Shown here piece by piece: positions 35,041-45,190 of a stretch of DNA of 61,054 nucleotides (positions are counted from its first letter, which is position 1; each line of letters opens with the position of its first letter). The notes beneath the pieces were generated by a model. It saw only the letters and a program-made list of their open reading frames with translations. It ran no database searches and was not told the origin of the DNA. The DNA lies in the NCBI GenBank assembly GCA_029862185.1, contig JAOTXX010000016.1:1-61054 (forward strand), given 5' to 3'. The position numbers and the translations under genes are program-made. The stretch is from Myxococcales bacterium (GTDB lineage: Bacteria > Myxococcota_A > Polyangia > Polyangiales > Houyiibacteriaceae).

Positions 35041-36090
35041 GTGAAGCTGGTGTTTTTCAAGTCGAGGCGGGGGGCCTACGGGCGTTTGATCTCGGCGGCG
35101 GGCGTTCTGGCCGCCGTGGTTCTCATGGGAGCCGCCGGATACCACATGGTCGGCGAGGGCCGATGGACCTGGTTCGACTGCTTCTACATGACCGTCATCA
35201 CCCTCTCGACCGTCGGTTTTGCCGAAACGCTCGAGGGCATGAACGAGATGCCCGAAGCGCGGGTGGTGACCATCAGCCTGATCATTCTTGGCAGCGGCAC
35301 CTTGCTTTATTTCATTTCGAGTCTCACCGCTTTGATTGTAGAAGGTGATTTACAGGGAATTCTGAGGCGCAGGAGTATGGAACGGGCAATTGGAACATTG
35401 AGCGAGCATATCATCCTCTGTGGCATCGGGACGACGGGCTGGCACATCGCGACCGAGCTGCGCGCCGTCGGGGTTCTCTTCGTGGTGGTCGACAGCGACC
35501 GCGAGAGGCTCGATGAGCTCAACGCCGAGTTCGGAGACGAGCTTCTCTTCGTTTGTGGCGATGCCACCGACGACCACGTTCTCGCCCTTGCCGGCGTCGA
35601 CCGAGCTCGTGGCGTGATCTCGGCTCTCAACGACGACAAAGCCAATCTTTTCGTGACCATCAGTGCCCGCGCCCTCAATCCGACCGCTCGAATCGTGGCC
35701 AAGTCGATCGAGCCATCCACCGAACGCAAGCTCAGGCGGGCAGGCGCCGACGCGGTTGTCGCGCCGAACTACATCGGCGGAGTGCGGCTTTTCAGTGAAA
35801 TGGTGAGCCCAAAGACGGTGGCCTTCCTCGACCGCATCGTTCAGTTTGGTGGCGGCATCAGCGTGGGTCTCCAAGCGATCGACGTGCCCGTCGAGAGCCC
35901 GCTGGCAGGCCAACGTCTCGCGGAAACCGACATCCGGGAGGCCGGGGCGCTCGTCGTCGCCGTTCACCGGGCCGACGGGGACTACGTCTACAACCCGGGG
36001 GGAGAGCACATGATCCAAGCGGGCGACTCGTTGATCGTTCTCGCCGAATCCAAGGACGCGTCTCGGCTCAGGACCACCCTCGAGGGCTGA
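35041..36090 (+). CDS. Two-TM potassium channel with RCK (TrkA-N/TrkA-C) domain
   Basis: A 349-residue channel protein. Two membrane helices (about 16-36 and 77-97) surround a pore loop whose selectivity filter is TVGFAE (residues 57-62), where most K+ channels have TVGYGD. The RCK domain follows with the Rossmann GIGTTGWHIATEL (about 123-135) and D at the end of beta2 (VVDSDRERL), then a TrkA-C domain to the end. GTG start at 35041. It is divergent from the flippase. Confidence 0.88.
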   Translation: MKLVFFKSRRGAYGRLISAAGVLAAVVLMGAAGYHMVGEGRWTWFDCFYMTVITLSTVGFAETLEGMNEMPEARVVTISLIILGSGTLLYFISSLTALIVEGDLQGILRRRSMERAIGTLSEHIILCGIGTTGWHIATELRAVGVLFVVVDSDRERLDELNAEFGDELLFVCGDATDDHVLALAGVDRARGVISALNDDKANLFVTISARALNPTARIVAKSIEPSTERKLRRAGADAVVAPNYIGGVRLFSEMVSPKTVAFLDRIVQFGGGISVGLQAIDVPVESPLAGQRLAETDIREAGALVVAVHRADGDYVYNPGGEHMIQAGDSLIVLAESKDASRLRTTLEG

Positions 36091-36153
36091 TCCGAGCGAT
36101 CCAGCCCTGATGGGACCGCGGCTTTCGAAGCCGATTTCGGTGACTGGAGGACC

Positions 36154-36181
36154 TTGACGCTCACCTTTGGGTGGTTAGGTT
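36154..36181 (+). promoter_or_regulatory. Possible dnaK promoter
   Basis: TTGACG (36154-36159) is followed after 16 bp by TAGGTT (36176-36181), a weak sigma-70-like pair 46 bp before the dnaK ATG. A perfect hairpin-forming 15-bp sequence (CGGCTT, TCG, AAGCCG; 36119-36133) lies upstream. No CIRCE element is seen. Confidence 0.3.
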
Positions 36182-36227
36182 GGCGCAACTCCGACGAGAG
36201 CGCGGAGGCAGAAGGAGACAGGAAAAC

Positions 36228-38135
<1,908 letters not shown>

Positions 38136-38158
38136 GCGCGTTCGAACGAGCCCACTGA

Positions 38159-38192
38159 AGCCCCGCTCGGCCTGGCGCCGTGCGGGGCTTTT
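38159..38192 (+). terminator. Rho-independent terminator of dnaK
   Basis: AGCCCCGC (38159-38166) pairs with GCGGGGCT (38182-38189) as a perfect 8-bp stem with a 15-bp loop, followed by TTTT (38189-38192). It lies 23 bp after the dnaK stop and separates dnaK from the cytochrome c maturation cluster. Confidence 0.88.
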
Positions 38193-38265
38193 CATTGTGC
38201 TTGCCCCGGTCTCCCCAGCCCCTATGTACTAGGGACGGCCGCCCAGCGTCGGGGGCTGACCAACT

Positions 38266-40860
38266 ATGCCGGCACTCGATATTCCTTTCTTCGGCACCCT
38301 GGTGCTGTGCCTCATTCTCATCAGCGCATCGTACACGATGGCTGTGGCGATGGGCGCCGGGCAGGGTCGTCCACATCTGCTCCCATCTGCTCGATGGGGC
38401 ACCTATGCGACCTGCGCGCTCGTGCTCGTCGCGATCCTGGTCCTGGCGTACGCGTTCCAAGTCCACGATTTCCGCATTCGGTACGTCGCCCGCTACAGCG
38501 ATCGCTCGATGCCTTGGTGGTACTTGATCACGTCCCTGTGGGGCGGCCAAGACGGCTCGCTCCTGTGGTGGTCGTTCCTTCTCTCGGGCTACACCTTCTT
38601 CGCTGTCCGCTGGCTTCGCGGCCGCTACACCGAGCTTCAACCCTGGGTCATCGCCACCCTGATGAGCATCTTGATTTTCTTCGCGATCTTGATGCTTTTC
38701 GCCGCGAACCCGTTCGCGACCTACATTCGAACGACACCGGGAGACGGCGAAGGCCTCAATCCGCTTCTTCAGAACTACTGGATGGCGATTCATCCGCCGG
38801 TCCTCTACCTGGGCTTCGTTGGTTGGTCGGTGCCATTTGCGATTCTCGTCGCAGCGCTGGTCACCGGTCGGCTCGGCAACGAGTGGGTCCGCGCGGCGCG
38901 CCTTTGGTCGATGATCGCCTGGACATTCCTCTCGATCGGCCTGCTGCTCGGTTGCCTTTGGTCGTATGAAGAGCTCGGCTGGGGCGGCTACTGGGCGTGG
39001 GACCCGGTGGAGAACGCCTCGTTCATGCCCTGGCTGGTTGGCACGGCCTATTTGCATTCGGTGTTGATTCAGGAACGCCGGCAAATGATGAAGGTCTGGA
39101 ACGTCTTCCTCTTGGCCCTGACGTTTTTCCTCACGATTTTTGGCACCTTCTTGACGCGGTCGGGGCTGATCGCGAGTGTGCACTCCTTCGCCCGCTCGGA
39201 CATCGGGCAGTACTTCGTTTGGTACATGGCGTTCCTGCTCATCGCGATTGCGGCTTTGATGATTTGGCGCATTCCGAAGCTCAAGGCCGACAACGAAATC
39301 GAATCGCTCGTCAGCCGCGAGTTCGCATTCCTGCTGAACAACTGGGTCCTGCTCGGGATGATGGTCTTCGTGCTGATCGCGACTACCTTCCCGCTGCTCA
39401 GCCAATGGGTGCGCGGCGAAGAGGTCACCGTTGGTCCCGGCTTCTACAACAAATGGATGGTCCCTCTAGGCCTCGTGCTCCTGTTCTTGGCGGGGCTCGG
39501 CCCTCTGGTTGCCTGGCGCAAAGCAACCGGGTCCAAGCTCTTGCGTGCGATGGCCTTTCCGGTCGGCGTGGGTCTGGCCGTTGCCCTGTTGCAGGCTCTC
39601 TTTGGCGCCCGCCTCGGCTACCCGTCCGTGGTCGAGCCAACTGAGATTTACGATACCGCCACAGGCAGCGTGCTCGCCTGGATGTCGGCCATCGCTCCCG
39701 GCGTTTCCTTTGCGACCTGCGCGTTCGTCCTTGCGAGCGTGGGCCAAGAGTTCTGGCGCGGGATGCGCGTTCGCATGAGGAAGGGTGAAGGTGCGGGCAC
39801 GGCGCTCGTCAATCTCGTGTCCAAGGGGCGTCGCCGCTACGGCGGTTACATCGTCCACATCGGCGTCGTTTTCATGTTCATCGGCTTCACTGGCGCTGCC
39901 TACGACGTCGAGCAGGAGAGCGCGCTTCGCCCAGGCGAGACGATGGACATCGGCAAGCACACGGTGCGCTACGACCAGCCCCGGATGGAGACCGACCCGA
40001 ACAAGCGGATGATCTTCACGGACATGACGCTTCTCGACAAGAGCGGAAACGAAGATGGGCAGGTCGCACCCGGCAAGTTCATCTATCGAACGCATCCGCA
40101 GATGCCTACGACCGAAGTGGCCATTCGCAGCCGCCCCGCCGAAGACGTCTACGTCATCATGAGCACCGTGGATCCGTCGACCCAGCGAGGAACCTTCCGC
40201 GTCATCATTCGTCCCTTGGTGGCTTGGATATGGTTCGGCGGGATCGTGCTCTTGTTTGGCGCGCTCCTCGGCATGTGGCCGACGGGCCGCGAGCTTCTTC
40301 GCGATGAAGCGCCCCGCGTGCGGCGTTTTCGATTTTCCCCAGCCACCGCCGTGGTCGGGTTCGCGATCCTGATCGCGACGGTGATCGCATGGGCCGGTGT
40401 CGCATCGGCGCAGAACGACAGCAGCAGCTCGCTGCATGCCGGCTCGGTGGTCATCAACGACCCGGTCGAACGGCAGTTGTTTGGGCGCCTTCTTTGTCAG
40501 TGCGGCGACTGCGCGCGCCTGCCGCTCGATACCTGCGCGTGCGGCTGGGCCGACGACAAGCGCATCGAGCTCCGCGAGCGGCTCGCTGCGGGCGACGAAC
40601 CAACCAAAATTCAGGAGTCTTATCGAGCGCAGTTTGGCGCCGCCGCCCTCGCGATACCGTCTGACGAAGGTCTCGATCGCGCCCTGTGGGCGGTGCCCAT
40701 CGCCGCGATGGTCGTCGCGGTTGGTTTCATCGTGGTACTTGGCCGTCGCTGGCAGCGTCGCGGCGTGGCGCCAAGGGCGCCTACGGCCTCCGACGCTAGC
40801 GAGAAGATCGAGTACGACTCGCGACTCGACGCCGAGCTCGATCGCCTGGAGGACAGCTGA
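38266..40860 (+). CDS. ccmF: CcmF-CcmH fusion: cytochrome c heme lyase with C-terminal thiol-reductase domain
   Basis: An 864-residue polytopic inner-membrane protein. The N-terminal about 650 residues are CcmF/NrfE: WGGQDGSLLWW and the heme-handling WWD-type segment GYWAWDPVENASFMPW. After the last CcmF helix the C-terminal about 140 residues are a CcmH/NrfF-type domain with LFGRLLCQCGDCARLPLDTC (cysteines in a CxCxxC...CxC pattern around 740) and a final membrane helix. It joins heme delivery and apocytochrome thiol reduction in one chain. The next gene starts at the last base of the stop. Confidence 0.9.
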   Translation: MPALDIPFFGTLVLCLILISASYTMAVAMGAGQGRPHLLPSARWGTYATCALVLVAILVLAYAFQVHDFRIRYVARYSDRSMPWWYLITSLWGGQDGSLLWWSFLLSGYTFFAVRWLRGRYTELQPWVIATLMSILIFFAILMLFAANPFATYIRTTPGDGEGLNPLLQNYWMAIHPPVLYLGFVGWSVPFAILVAALVTGRLGNEWVRAARLWSMIAWTFLSIGLLLGCLWSYEELGWGGYWAWDPVENASFMPWLVGTAYLHSVLIQERRQMMKVWNVFLLALTFFLTIFGTFLTRSGLIASVHSFARSDIGQYFVWYMAFLLIAIAALMIWRIPKLKADNEIESLVSREFAFLLNNWVLLGMMVFVLIATTFPLLSQWVRGEEVTVGPGFYNKWMVPLGLVLLFLAGLGPLVAWRKATGSKLLRAMAFPVGVGLAVALLQALFGARLGYPSVVEPTEIYDTATGSVLAWMSAIAPGVSFATCAFVLASVGQEFWRGMRVRMRKGEGAGTALVNLVSKGRRRYGGYIVHIGVVFMFIGFTGAAYDVEQESALRPGETMDIGKHTVRYDQPRMETDPNKRMIFTDMTLLDKSGNEDGQVAPGKFIYRTHPQMPTTEVAIRSRPAEDVYVIMSTVDPSTQRGTFRVIIRPLVAWIWFGGIVLLFGALLGMWPTGRELLRDEAPRVRRFRFSPATAVVGFAILIATVIAWAGVASAQNDSSSSLHAGSVVINDPVERQLFGRLLCQCGDCARLPLDTCACGWADDKRIELRERLAAGDEPTKIQESYRAQFGAAALAIPSDEGLDRALWAVPIAAMVVAVGFIVVLGRRWQRRGVAPRAPTASDASEKIEYDSRLDAELDRLEDS

Positions 40861-41225
40861 TGGCGGACTACCTGCCCTGGTTTTTCGTCATCGGCGCATC
40901 GCTGGCCGTGGTCGTCGCGCTGATCAGCCTCTGGTTGAGCCTGAGCTTGGCACTTTCCGACGAGCTCGTCGGCGGAGCCCGCGCGCAGCTCATGACCGAT
41001 GCGCGCAGCGGCTTGCTGACGGAGAAAGAGAATCTGCTTCAGGAGATCCGTGACATCGCCTTCGAGCATGACGCGGGCAAGCTCTCGGACGCCGATTTTG
41101 ACGAGATCAACACCAAGCTCCGCGCACAGGCCCGTCATGTCCTTCACGAGCTGGACATCGGTGCCGGGCCGTTTAGAGATGAAGCCGAGGCGCTGATCGC
41201 CGAGCGGCTTTCCGACGAGGCATGA
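40860..41225 (+). CDS. Small membrane protein with CcmI-like segment
   Basis: A 121-residue protein with one N-terminal membrane helix (about 8-30) and a cytoplasmic helical hairpin LLTEKENLLQEIRD then LSDADFDEINTKLRA. This resembles the region after the first helix of CcmI (CycH), the apocytochrome chaperone, but the TPR part is absent. It overlaps ccmF-H by one base and the next gene by 4 bp. Its role is inferred from position. Confidence 0.75.
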   Translation: MADYLPWFFVIGASLAVVVALISLWLSLSLALSDELVGGARAQLMTDARSGLLTEKENLLQEIRDIAFEHDAGKLSDADFDEINTKLRAQARHVLHELDIGAGPFRDEAEALIAERLSDEA

Positions 41226-42415
41226 TGCGAATTGCAGCTCTGATCGGCCTTCTCTTGTGGGCCCCGACGATCGTATCCGCGCAGCAGGACCAAACCGTGG
41301 TCAATCGCGTCTTGGGCAACGTCCCGGATCTGGTCACCTCGGTCGTCGACCCGAAAATCGCCCTGGGGACCATCGTGGTCGACGTCATCGACCCGGCTGG
41401 CTCGCCCGTTCCGAACCAGGCGGTGCGCCTCGGCCTCATGGAACAGTCCGGTGGCCGCGATAGCAAGGCTTGCGTCACCGACGACAACGGAAGCTGCTCC
41501 TTCGACGGCTTACTGACCGACGCCAAGCATTCCTATCGGGTGAACGTGCCGTTCGAGGGCGCGCGCTATAGCTCGACGCCGTTCCGGCTCGATGCCGAGA
41601 ACGGTCAGCGGGTGCGGGTCATTCGTCTCCCCGTCACCAGAGACAACCGGCGCATCTTCCAGGTACTCGGTCGAACGATGGTCGAGTTTCGGGACGGCCG
41701 CGCGCGGGTCAGTCAGGACGCTCGGCTCACGAATCTGGGCGAGTCGACGTACGTCTTCCCCGACGGTGGGATGCGGATTCGCTTGCCCCAGGGTTTCAAG
41801 GCTTTCGACGCTTTGGCGGTCATGACCGACCAGCGCGTCAGCGCCACCGATGAGGGCCTCGAGATCAGCGGCTCGATCCCACCCGGCCGCGCCGACCTCC
41901 GCTGGGCCTACGACATTCCGCTCAGTGGTGCCTCGCTTTCGATCGAGCAGTCGGTGCCGTTTGCGACCATGGAGTATCAGGTCGTCAGCGACTACATCGA
42001 CGGGATGACCCTCGAAGTCGAGGGCTTTCAAGTCGCCCGTGTCCATGAGGGAGGCGACCGCCGGTTCCTGGTCGCTGGGGTGATGCGAGGCCCTGGGGAT
42101 GCGCCCATCGATCCGTTGACGATTCACATTCGCGGCATACCCGGAGGCGGCCCGCTGCCTTATATTGCTGCGCTCGTCGCTGCGGTTTTCGCGTTCATCG
42201 GGATCTGGCTTCTTTTTCGACCCTCGGACCAGACGGCCGCGCTGGTCAAAGTCCGCCAAGATCGCCGCGCAGAGCTCCTCGAGGAGATCGCCTCGCTCGA
42301 AAGCCAGCGGAAAGCCGAATCGATAGGACCGAGCTTTTATGAGCACCGTCGGCGGGAATTGACCGATGAGCTAGCAATCGTGCTTCGCATGCAGAGTGAG
42401 GCAACGGGCCGTTGA
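41225..42415 (+). CDS. Membrane protein with Ig-like periplasmic domain and CcmI-like tail
   Basis: A 396-residue protein (ATG at 41225; another at 41222). A signal peptide ends near VSAQQ. The periplasmic part opens with a carboxypeptidase-regulatory-like Ig fold (GTIVVDVIDPAGSPVPNQAV) and has further beta-rich regions. One membrane helix lies near 317-335 (IAALVAAVFAFIGIWLLF). The cytoplasmic tail AELLEEIASLESQR then FYEHRRRELTDELAIVLR lines up with the tail of the preceding 121-aa protein. It probably works in cytochrome c maturation with the other two, but no known family was recognised. Confidence 0.7.
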   Translation: MRIAALIGLLLWAPTIVSAQQDQTVVNRVLGNVPDLVTSVVDPKIALGTIVVDVIDPAGSPVPNQAVRLGLMEQSGGRDSKACVTDDNGSCSFDGLLTDAKHSYRVNVPFEGARYSSTPFRLDAENGQRVRVIRLPVTRDNRRIFQVLGRTMVEFRDGRARVSQDARLTNLGESTYVFPDGGMRIRLPQGFKAFDALAVMTDQRVSATDEGLEISGSIPPGRADLRWAYDIPLSGASLSIEQSVPFATMEYQVVSDYIDGMTLEVEGFQVARVHEGGDRRFLVAGVMRGPGDAPIDPLTIHIRGIPGGGPLPYIAALVAAVFAFIGIWLLFRPSDQTAALVKVRQDRRAELLEEIASLESQRKAESIGPSFYEHRRRELTDELAIVLRMQSEATGR

Positions 42416-42487
42416 CTCGGGTCATTGATCCCGGGCGCGAGGCCGCGTATGTTCGCCGCCCATCGCGGCTAGAAGAAGAGGGGACCC

Positions 42488-42946
42488 ATGGCAGAAGGCC
42501 TGAATCGTGTGACGCTCATCGGCAACTTGGGCGCTGACCCAGAGCTCAAATACACCCAGAACGGGCAAGGCGTGCTGCGCCTTCGCTTGGCGACCACCGA
42601 GTCGTTCATGAACCGCGCGAACGAGCGCCAGCAACGCACCGATTGGCACACCGTCATCGTTTGGGGCAAGCGTGGCGAAGCCCTCAACAACATCCTTTCC
42701 AAGGGCCGGAGCATCTGCGTCGAGGGCCGGATTCAATACCGTCAGTGGGAAGACAAAGACGGCAACAAGCGCAACTCGACTGAAATCGTCGCGCAGAACA
42801 TCGTGTTGTTGGGTAGCGGGCGAGGCCGCGACTCGAGCGCGCCCGGTGACTTTGGTGGCACTGGCGGTGGCGGCGGCGGTGGCGGCGGCGGTGGCGGCAG
42901 CGCTCCTCCGACCGACGACTTTGGCGACGACGATATACCGTTCTAG
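42488..42946 (+). CDS. ssb: Single-stranded DNA-binding protein
   Basis: A 152-residue SSB. The OB-fold is normal (NRVTLIGNLGADPELKYTQNG at the start, WHTVIVWGK, and GRIQYRQWEDKDG). A Gly-rich linker (nt 42855-42900, about 15 Gly codons made of GGC/GGT units) leads to the acidic tip DDFGDDDIPF that binds partner proteins. A GAGGGG lies 6 bp before the ATG. The 48-bp tandem repeat follows. Confidence 0.97.
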   Translation: MAEGLNRVTLIGNLGADPELKYTQNGQGVLRLRLATTESFMNRANERQQRTDWHTVIVWGKRGEALNNILSKGRSICVEGRIQYRQWEDKDGNKRNSTEIVAQNIVLLGSGRGRDSSAPGDFGGTGGGGGGGGGGGGSAPPTDDFGDDDIPF

Positions 42947-42960
42947 ATAGGGACCGGATG

Positions 42961-43056
42961 CCTGCGGCGGCGGTTTGTCCCGGCCCACCACCCCCACACT
43001 ATCGCCTACCTGCGGCGGCGGTTTGTCCCGGCCCACCACCCCCACGTTATCGCCTA
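42961..43056. repeat. Tandem 48-bp repeat, two copies
   Basis: Two head-to-tail copies (42961-43008 and 43009-43056) each starting CCTGCGGCGGCGGTTTGTCC and ending ATCGCCTA (second copy TTATCGCCTA). They differ at only two bases in 48. They sit between ssb and the convergent membrane-protein gene and end beside its stop at 43058. They do not form a strong hairpin on their own. They may be copies of a dispersed intergenic repeat. Confidence 0.85.
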
Positions 43057-43057
43057 C

Positions 43058-43561
43058 TTAGGGTTGTTGGACGGGGGAGGGGGCTGGCGCTTCGGCGGGG
43101 AGGGCGGCGTGCTCGGCTGCTAGGGCGGCTTCGAGCGCCGCCTTTTCGGCCTTCTTGAGCTCTTTGGCTTGGCGTGCGATCCGCGTCTTCTCCGAGACGT
43201 AGGCCACGGAGGCCGCAACGACGATGCCGACCTCCAATGCAAGTGCGATGACCGTGTAAATGTCGGGCTTTGCGCCCTGGACCATCGCGAGAATTCGCCC
43301 ACCCGCAAACCCCGCCCCGCAGACAACGAACGTGAGCACGGCAGCCAAGCGCAGCCGCTGAAACGCGGCGCCAAAAATGGCGAATGCGCCCAATGCAGAC
43401 CACAGGCCGACGTTGACCGCCATGGACTCGATGTAGAGAGGGCCGCGCGAAGGGTCGCCGAGCCCCATCCAGTCTGGCAGGACCGCTCGAGCGAAAAACA
43501 AGGAGAGCATCGCCCAGCCGATTGAACCGATGCCGAGAAGAATGAGCACGTTGCGCGCCAT
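43058..43561 (-). CDS. Hypothetical membrane protein, DUF4345-like
   Basis: A 167-residue protein (ATG at 43561, MARNVLILLG) with four hydrophobic segments (about 2-24, 48-68, 72-92, 104-125) and a charged, Ala-rich coiled C-terminus (ELKKAEKAALEAALAAEHAAL) ending Pro-rich. The segment GPLYIESMAVNVGLWSALGAF suggests a DUF4345-type small membrane protein. An ATG 10 codons upstream is possible. It is divergent from tlyA. Confidence 0.65.
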   Translation of the reverse strand: MARNVLILLGIGSIGWAMLSLFFARAVLPDWMGLGDPSRGPLYIESMAVNVGLWSALGAFAIFGAAFQRLRLAAVLTFVVCGAGFAGGRILAMVQGAKPDIYTVIALALEVGIVVAASVAYVSEKTRIARQAKELKKAEKAALEAALAAEHAALPAEAPAPSPVQQP

Positions 43562-43615
43562 GGGGCCAAGATACCGCCGTTCGCTTTTCAAAGAAAGTTA
43601 GTCCAGTCTTGCTGT

Positions 43616-44368
43616 GTGCCGAAGGTTCGCGCCGACGTATTGTTGACCCAAAGAGGTCTGGTTCCATCGCGGGCGAGGGCGCAGGCGATGATTCTGGCCG
43701 GCAAGGTCTTTGCCGCCGGCCGGCGCGTGGAAAAGAGCGGCGAAGCGCTCGACGAAGAGGCGCCTCTCGAGGTCCGCGAGCCTGACCACCCGTTCGTGTC
43801 GAGGGGCGGAGTCAAGCTCGCGGCTGCGCTTGACGCGTTCGACTATGAGCCGTCGGACAAGATCGTCGCTGACTTCGGCGCTTCCACCGGCGGCTTCACC
43901 GATTGCCTGCTTCAGCGTGGAGCGGCGAAAGTCTTCGCGATCGACGTGGGCTATGGGCAGCTCCACCACAAGTTACGGCAGGACGAGCGGGTCGTCGTCA
44001 TGGAGCGCTGCAACGCGCGGCACATGAAGCCTTCCGACTTGCCCGAGCCCGTTGACCTCGTGGTGATCGACGCTTCGTTCATCGGACTCGAGAAGCTTCT
44101 TCCCGCCGCGCGCGGATTGCTGCACGCCGAAGGCGAGGTTCTCGCACTCGTCAAGCCTCAGTTCCAAGTCGGCCATGGCAAGGTCGGCAAGGGCGGTGTG
44201 GTCCGGGACCCGGAGCAGCGACGCGAAGCCATCGAGAGTCTGGTGGAGGATGCCCAGCAGCTCGGCTTCGAGCTGGTGGCGGAAGCCGACAGCGTGATCA
44301 CCGGCCCGAAGGGCAATCAGGAGACATTCATTCGGCTGCGCCTGGCGGCGGAGGCACCCGCTCCGTGA
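43616..44368 (+). CDS. tlyA: TlyA-family rRNA (cytidine-2'-O)-methyltransferase
   Basis: A 250-residue protein with an N-terminal S4 RNA-binding domain (RADVLLTQRGLVPSRARAQAM) and a C-terminal FtsJ-type methyltransferase (GGVKLAAALDAF, then VADFGASTGGFTDCLLQRGA). Mycobacterial TlyA methylates 16S C1409 and 23S C1920 and is often annotated hemolysin A. GTG start at 43616. Its last 41 bp overlap the end of a convergent lipoprotein gene. Confidence 0.92.
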   Translation: MPKVRADVLLTQRGLVPSRARAQAMILAGKVFAAGRRVEKSGEALDEEAPLEVREPDHPFVSRGGVKLAAALDAFDYEPSDKIVADFGASTGGFTDCLLQRGAAKVFAIDVGYGQLHHKLRQDERVVVMERCNARHMKPSDLPEPVDLVVIDASFIGLEKLLPAARGLLHAEGEVLALVKPQFQVGHGKVGKGGVVRDPEQRREAIESLVEDAQQLGFELVAEADSVITGPKGNQETFIRLRLAAEAPAP

Positions 44369-44993
44369 AGCCAGCCATCACCGGCATCCAGCCCTGGTCG
44401 ACCTTGCTTTTTCGGACCTTGACCCACCAGATCTGCTCGCACGCCTGTGGCTGCGCCGCGCTCAGGCCTTCGAACGCATCGTCGAGGCTGCATGGAGTCC
44501 AGCCCGGGCCCTCCTCGGTCCCGACCATGCACATGCCGCGTGAATTGTAGAACAAGAACGAGCCGACCTCGCCTTTCGCAACGGCCAGGAGCTTCCGCTC
44601 CACCTCGACCCCTTGGTCCCAAACCTTGCGCGTCACGTAAAGATCTCGCTTGGCGATCAAGCGCCGCGGCTTGGTGATCCGCAACTCGCTGTCTTGCACC
44701 TCGATGAGCTCGCCTGATTTCCATGTCACCGTGGCCGTCACGAACGCGGCCGACGTCGGCTTCAGCTTGAGCCGCATCTTTTGGTATGTGTTGCCCCAGC
44801 GAAGGTTGCGATAGTCGGCGGGGTAGGGCCAACTGTGTTTGGCCAGGGCGCTCGACCTCAGTTCGTGATCGCAGCCCGAATCAAGCGCTGCGGACGCCGG
44901 TGTTGCGGTGCCTGGGGTGCCACCACTCTTTTTGCAGGCCGTTCCAAGGGTGGCAGCTAGAAGGAAGCCGGTGAGAATCGAGACGGTTCGCAT
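44328..44993 (-). CDS. Hypothetical lipoprotein
   Basis: A 221-residue protein starting at ATG 44993 (MRTVSILTGFLLAA) with a lipobox-like LGTACKKS (Cys about residue 20). The mature part has no recognised domain; it contains a KPTSAAFVTATVTWKSG beta-like segment and a few Cys. It begins 10 bp after the 3' end of tRNA-Gln on the same strand. The 3' end overlaps tlyA by 41 bp. Confidence 0.65.
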   Translation of the reverse strand: MRTVSILTGFLLAATLGTACKKSGGTPGTATPASAALDSGCDHELRSSALAKHSWPYPADYRNLRWGNTYQKMRLKLKPTSAAFVTATVTWKSGELIEVQDSELRITKPRRLIAKRDLYVTRKVWDQGVEVERKLLAVAKGEVGSFLFYNSRGMCMVGTEEGPGWTPCSLDDAFEGLSAAQPQACEQIWWVKVRKSKVDQGWMPVMAGFTERVPPPPGAAE

Positions 44994-45002
44994 GATGCAG
45001 CC

Positions 45003-45076
45003 TGGTTCCCGGGGGTGGATTCGAACCACCATTCACAGGTCCAAAGCCTGTTGTCCTGCCCTTAGACGACCCGGGA
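45003..45076 (-). tRNA. tRNA-Gln (anticodon TTG)
   Basis: A cloverleaf on the minus strand, 74 nt. Acceptor stem TCCCGGG (45076-45070) pairs with CCCGGGA (45013-45007). D stem GTCT/GGAC, anticodon stem ACAGG/CCTGT with loop CTTTGGA (anticodon TTG), and T arm GGTGG-TTCGAAT-CCACC are all intact. CCA is encoded at 45005-45003. A lipoprotein gene follows downstream. Confidence 0.95.
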
Positions 45077-45190
45077 GCGATTCTCCTCATAACACGCATG
45101 CGCGCCCCCTCAAGTTGCGAACCCAACGCTTGCCGGAGGCCCTTCGATAGTGCGATACACGAGACAAATCGACGAGTAGGGAGTGTGACT

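Noticed and set aside
36091-36227. CIRCE heat-shock element before dnaK
   Set aside because: No TTAGCACTC/GAGTGCTAA dyad is present in the gap.
42422-43045. Minus-strand frame with a repeated DKPPPQ peptide across the 48-bp repeat and ssb
   Set aside because: It lies opposite ssb; the peptide repeat is only the translation of the DNA repeat.
42961-43056. Possible CRISPR array
   Set aside because: Two directly adjoining copies with no spacers and no cas genes nearby.
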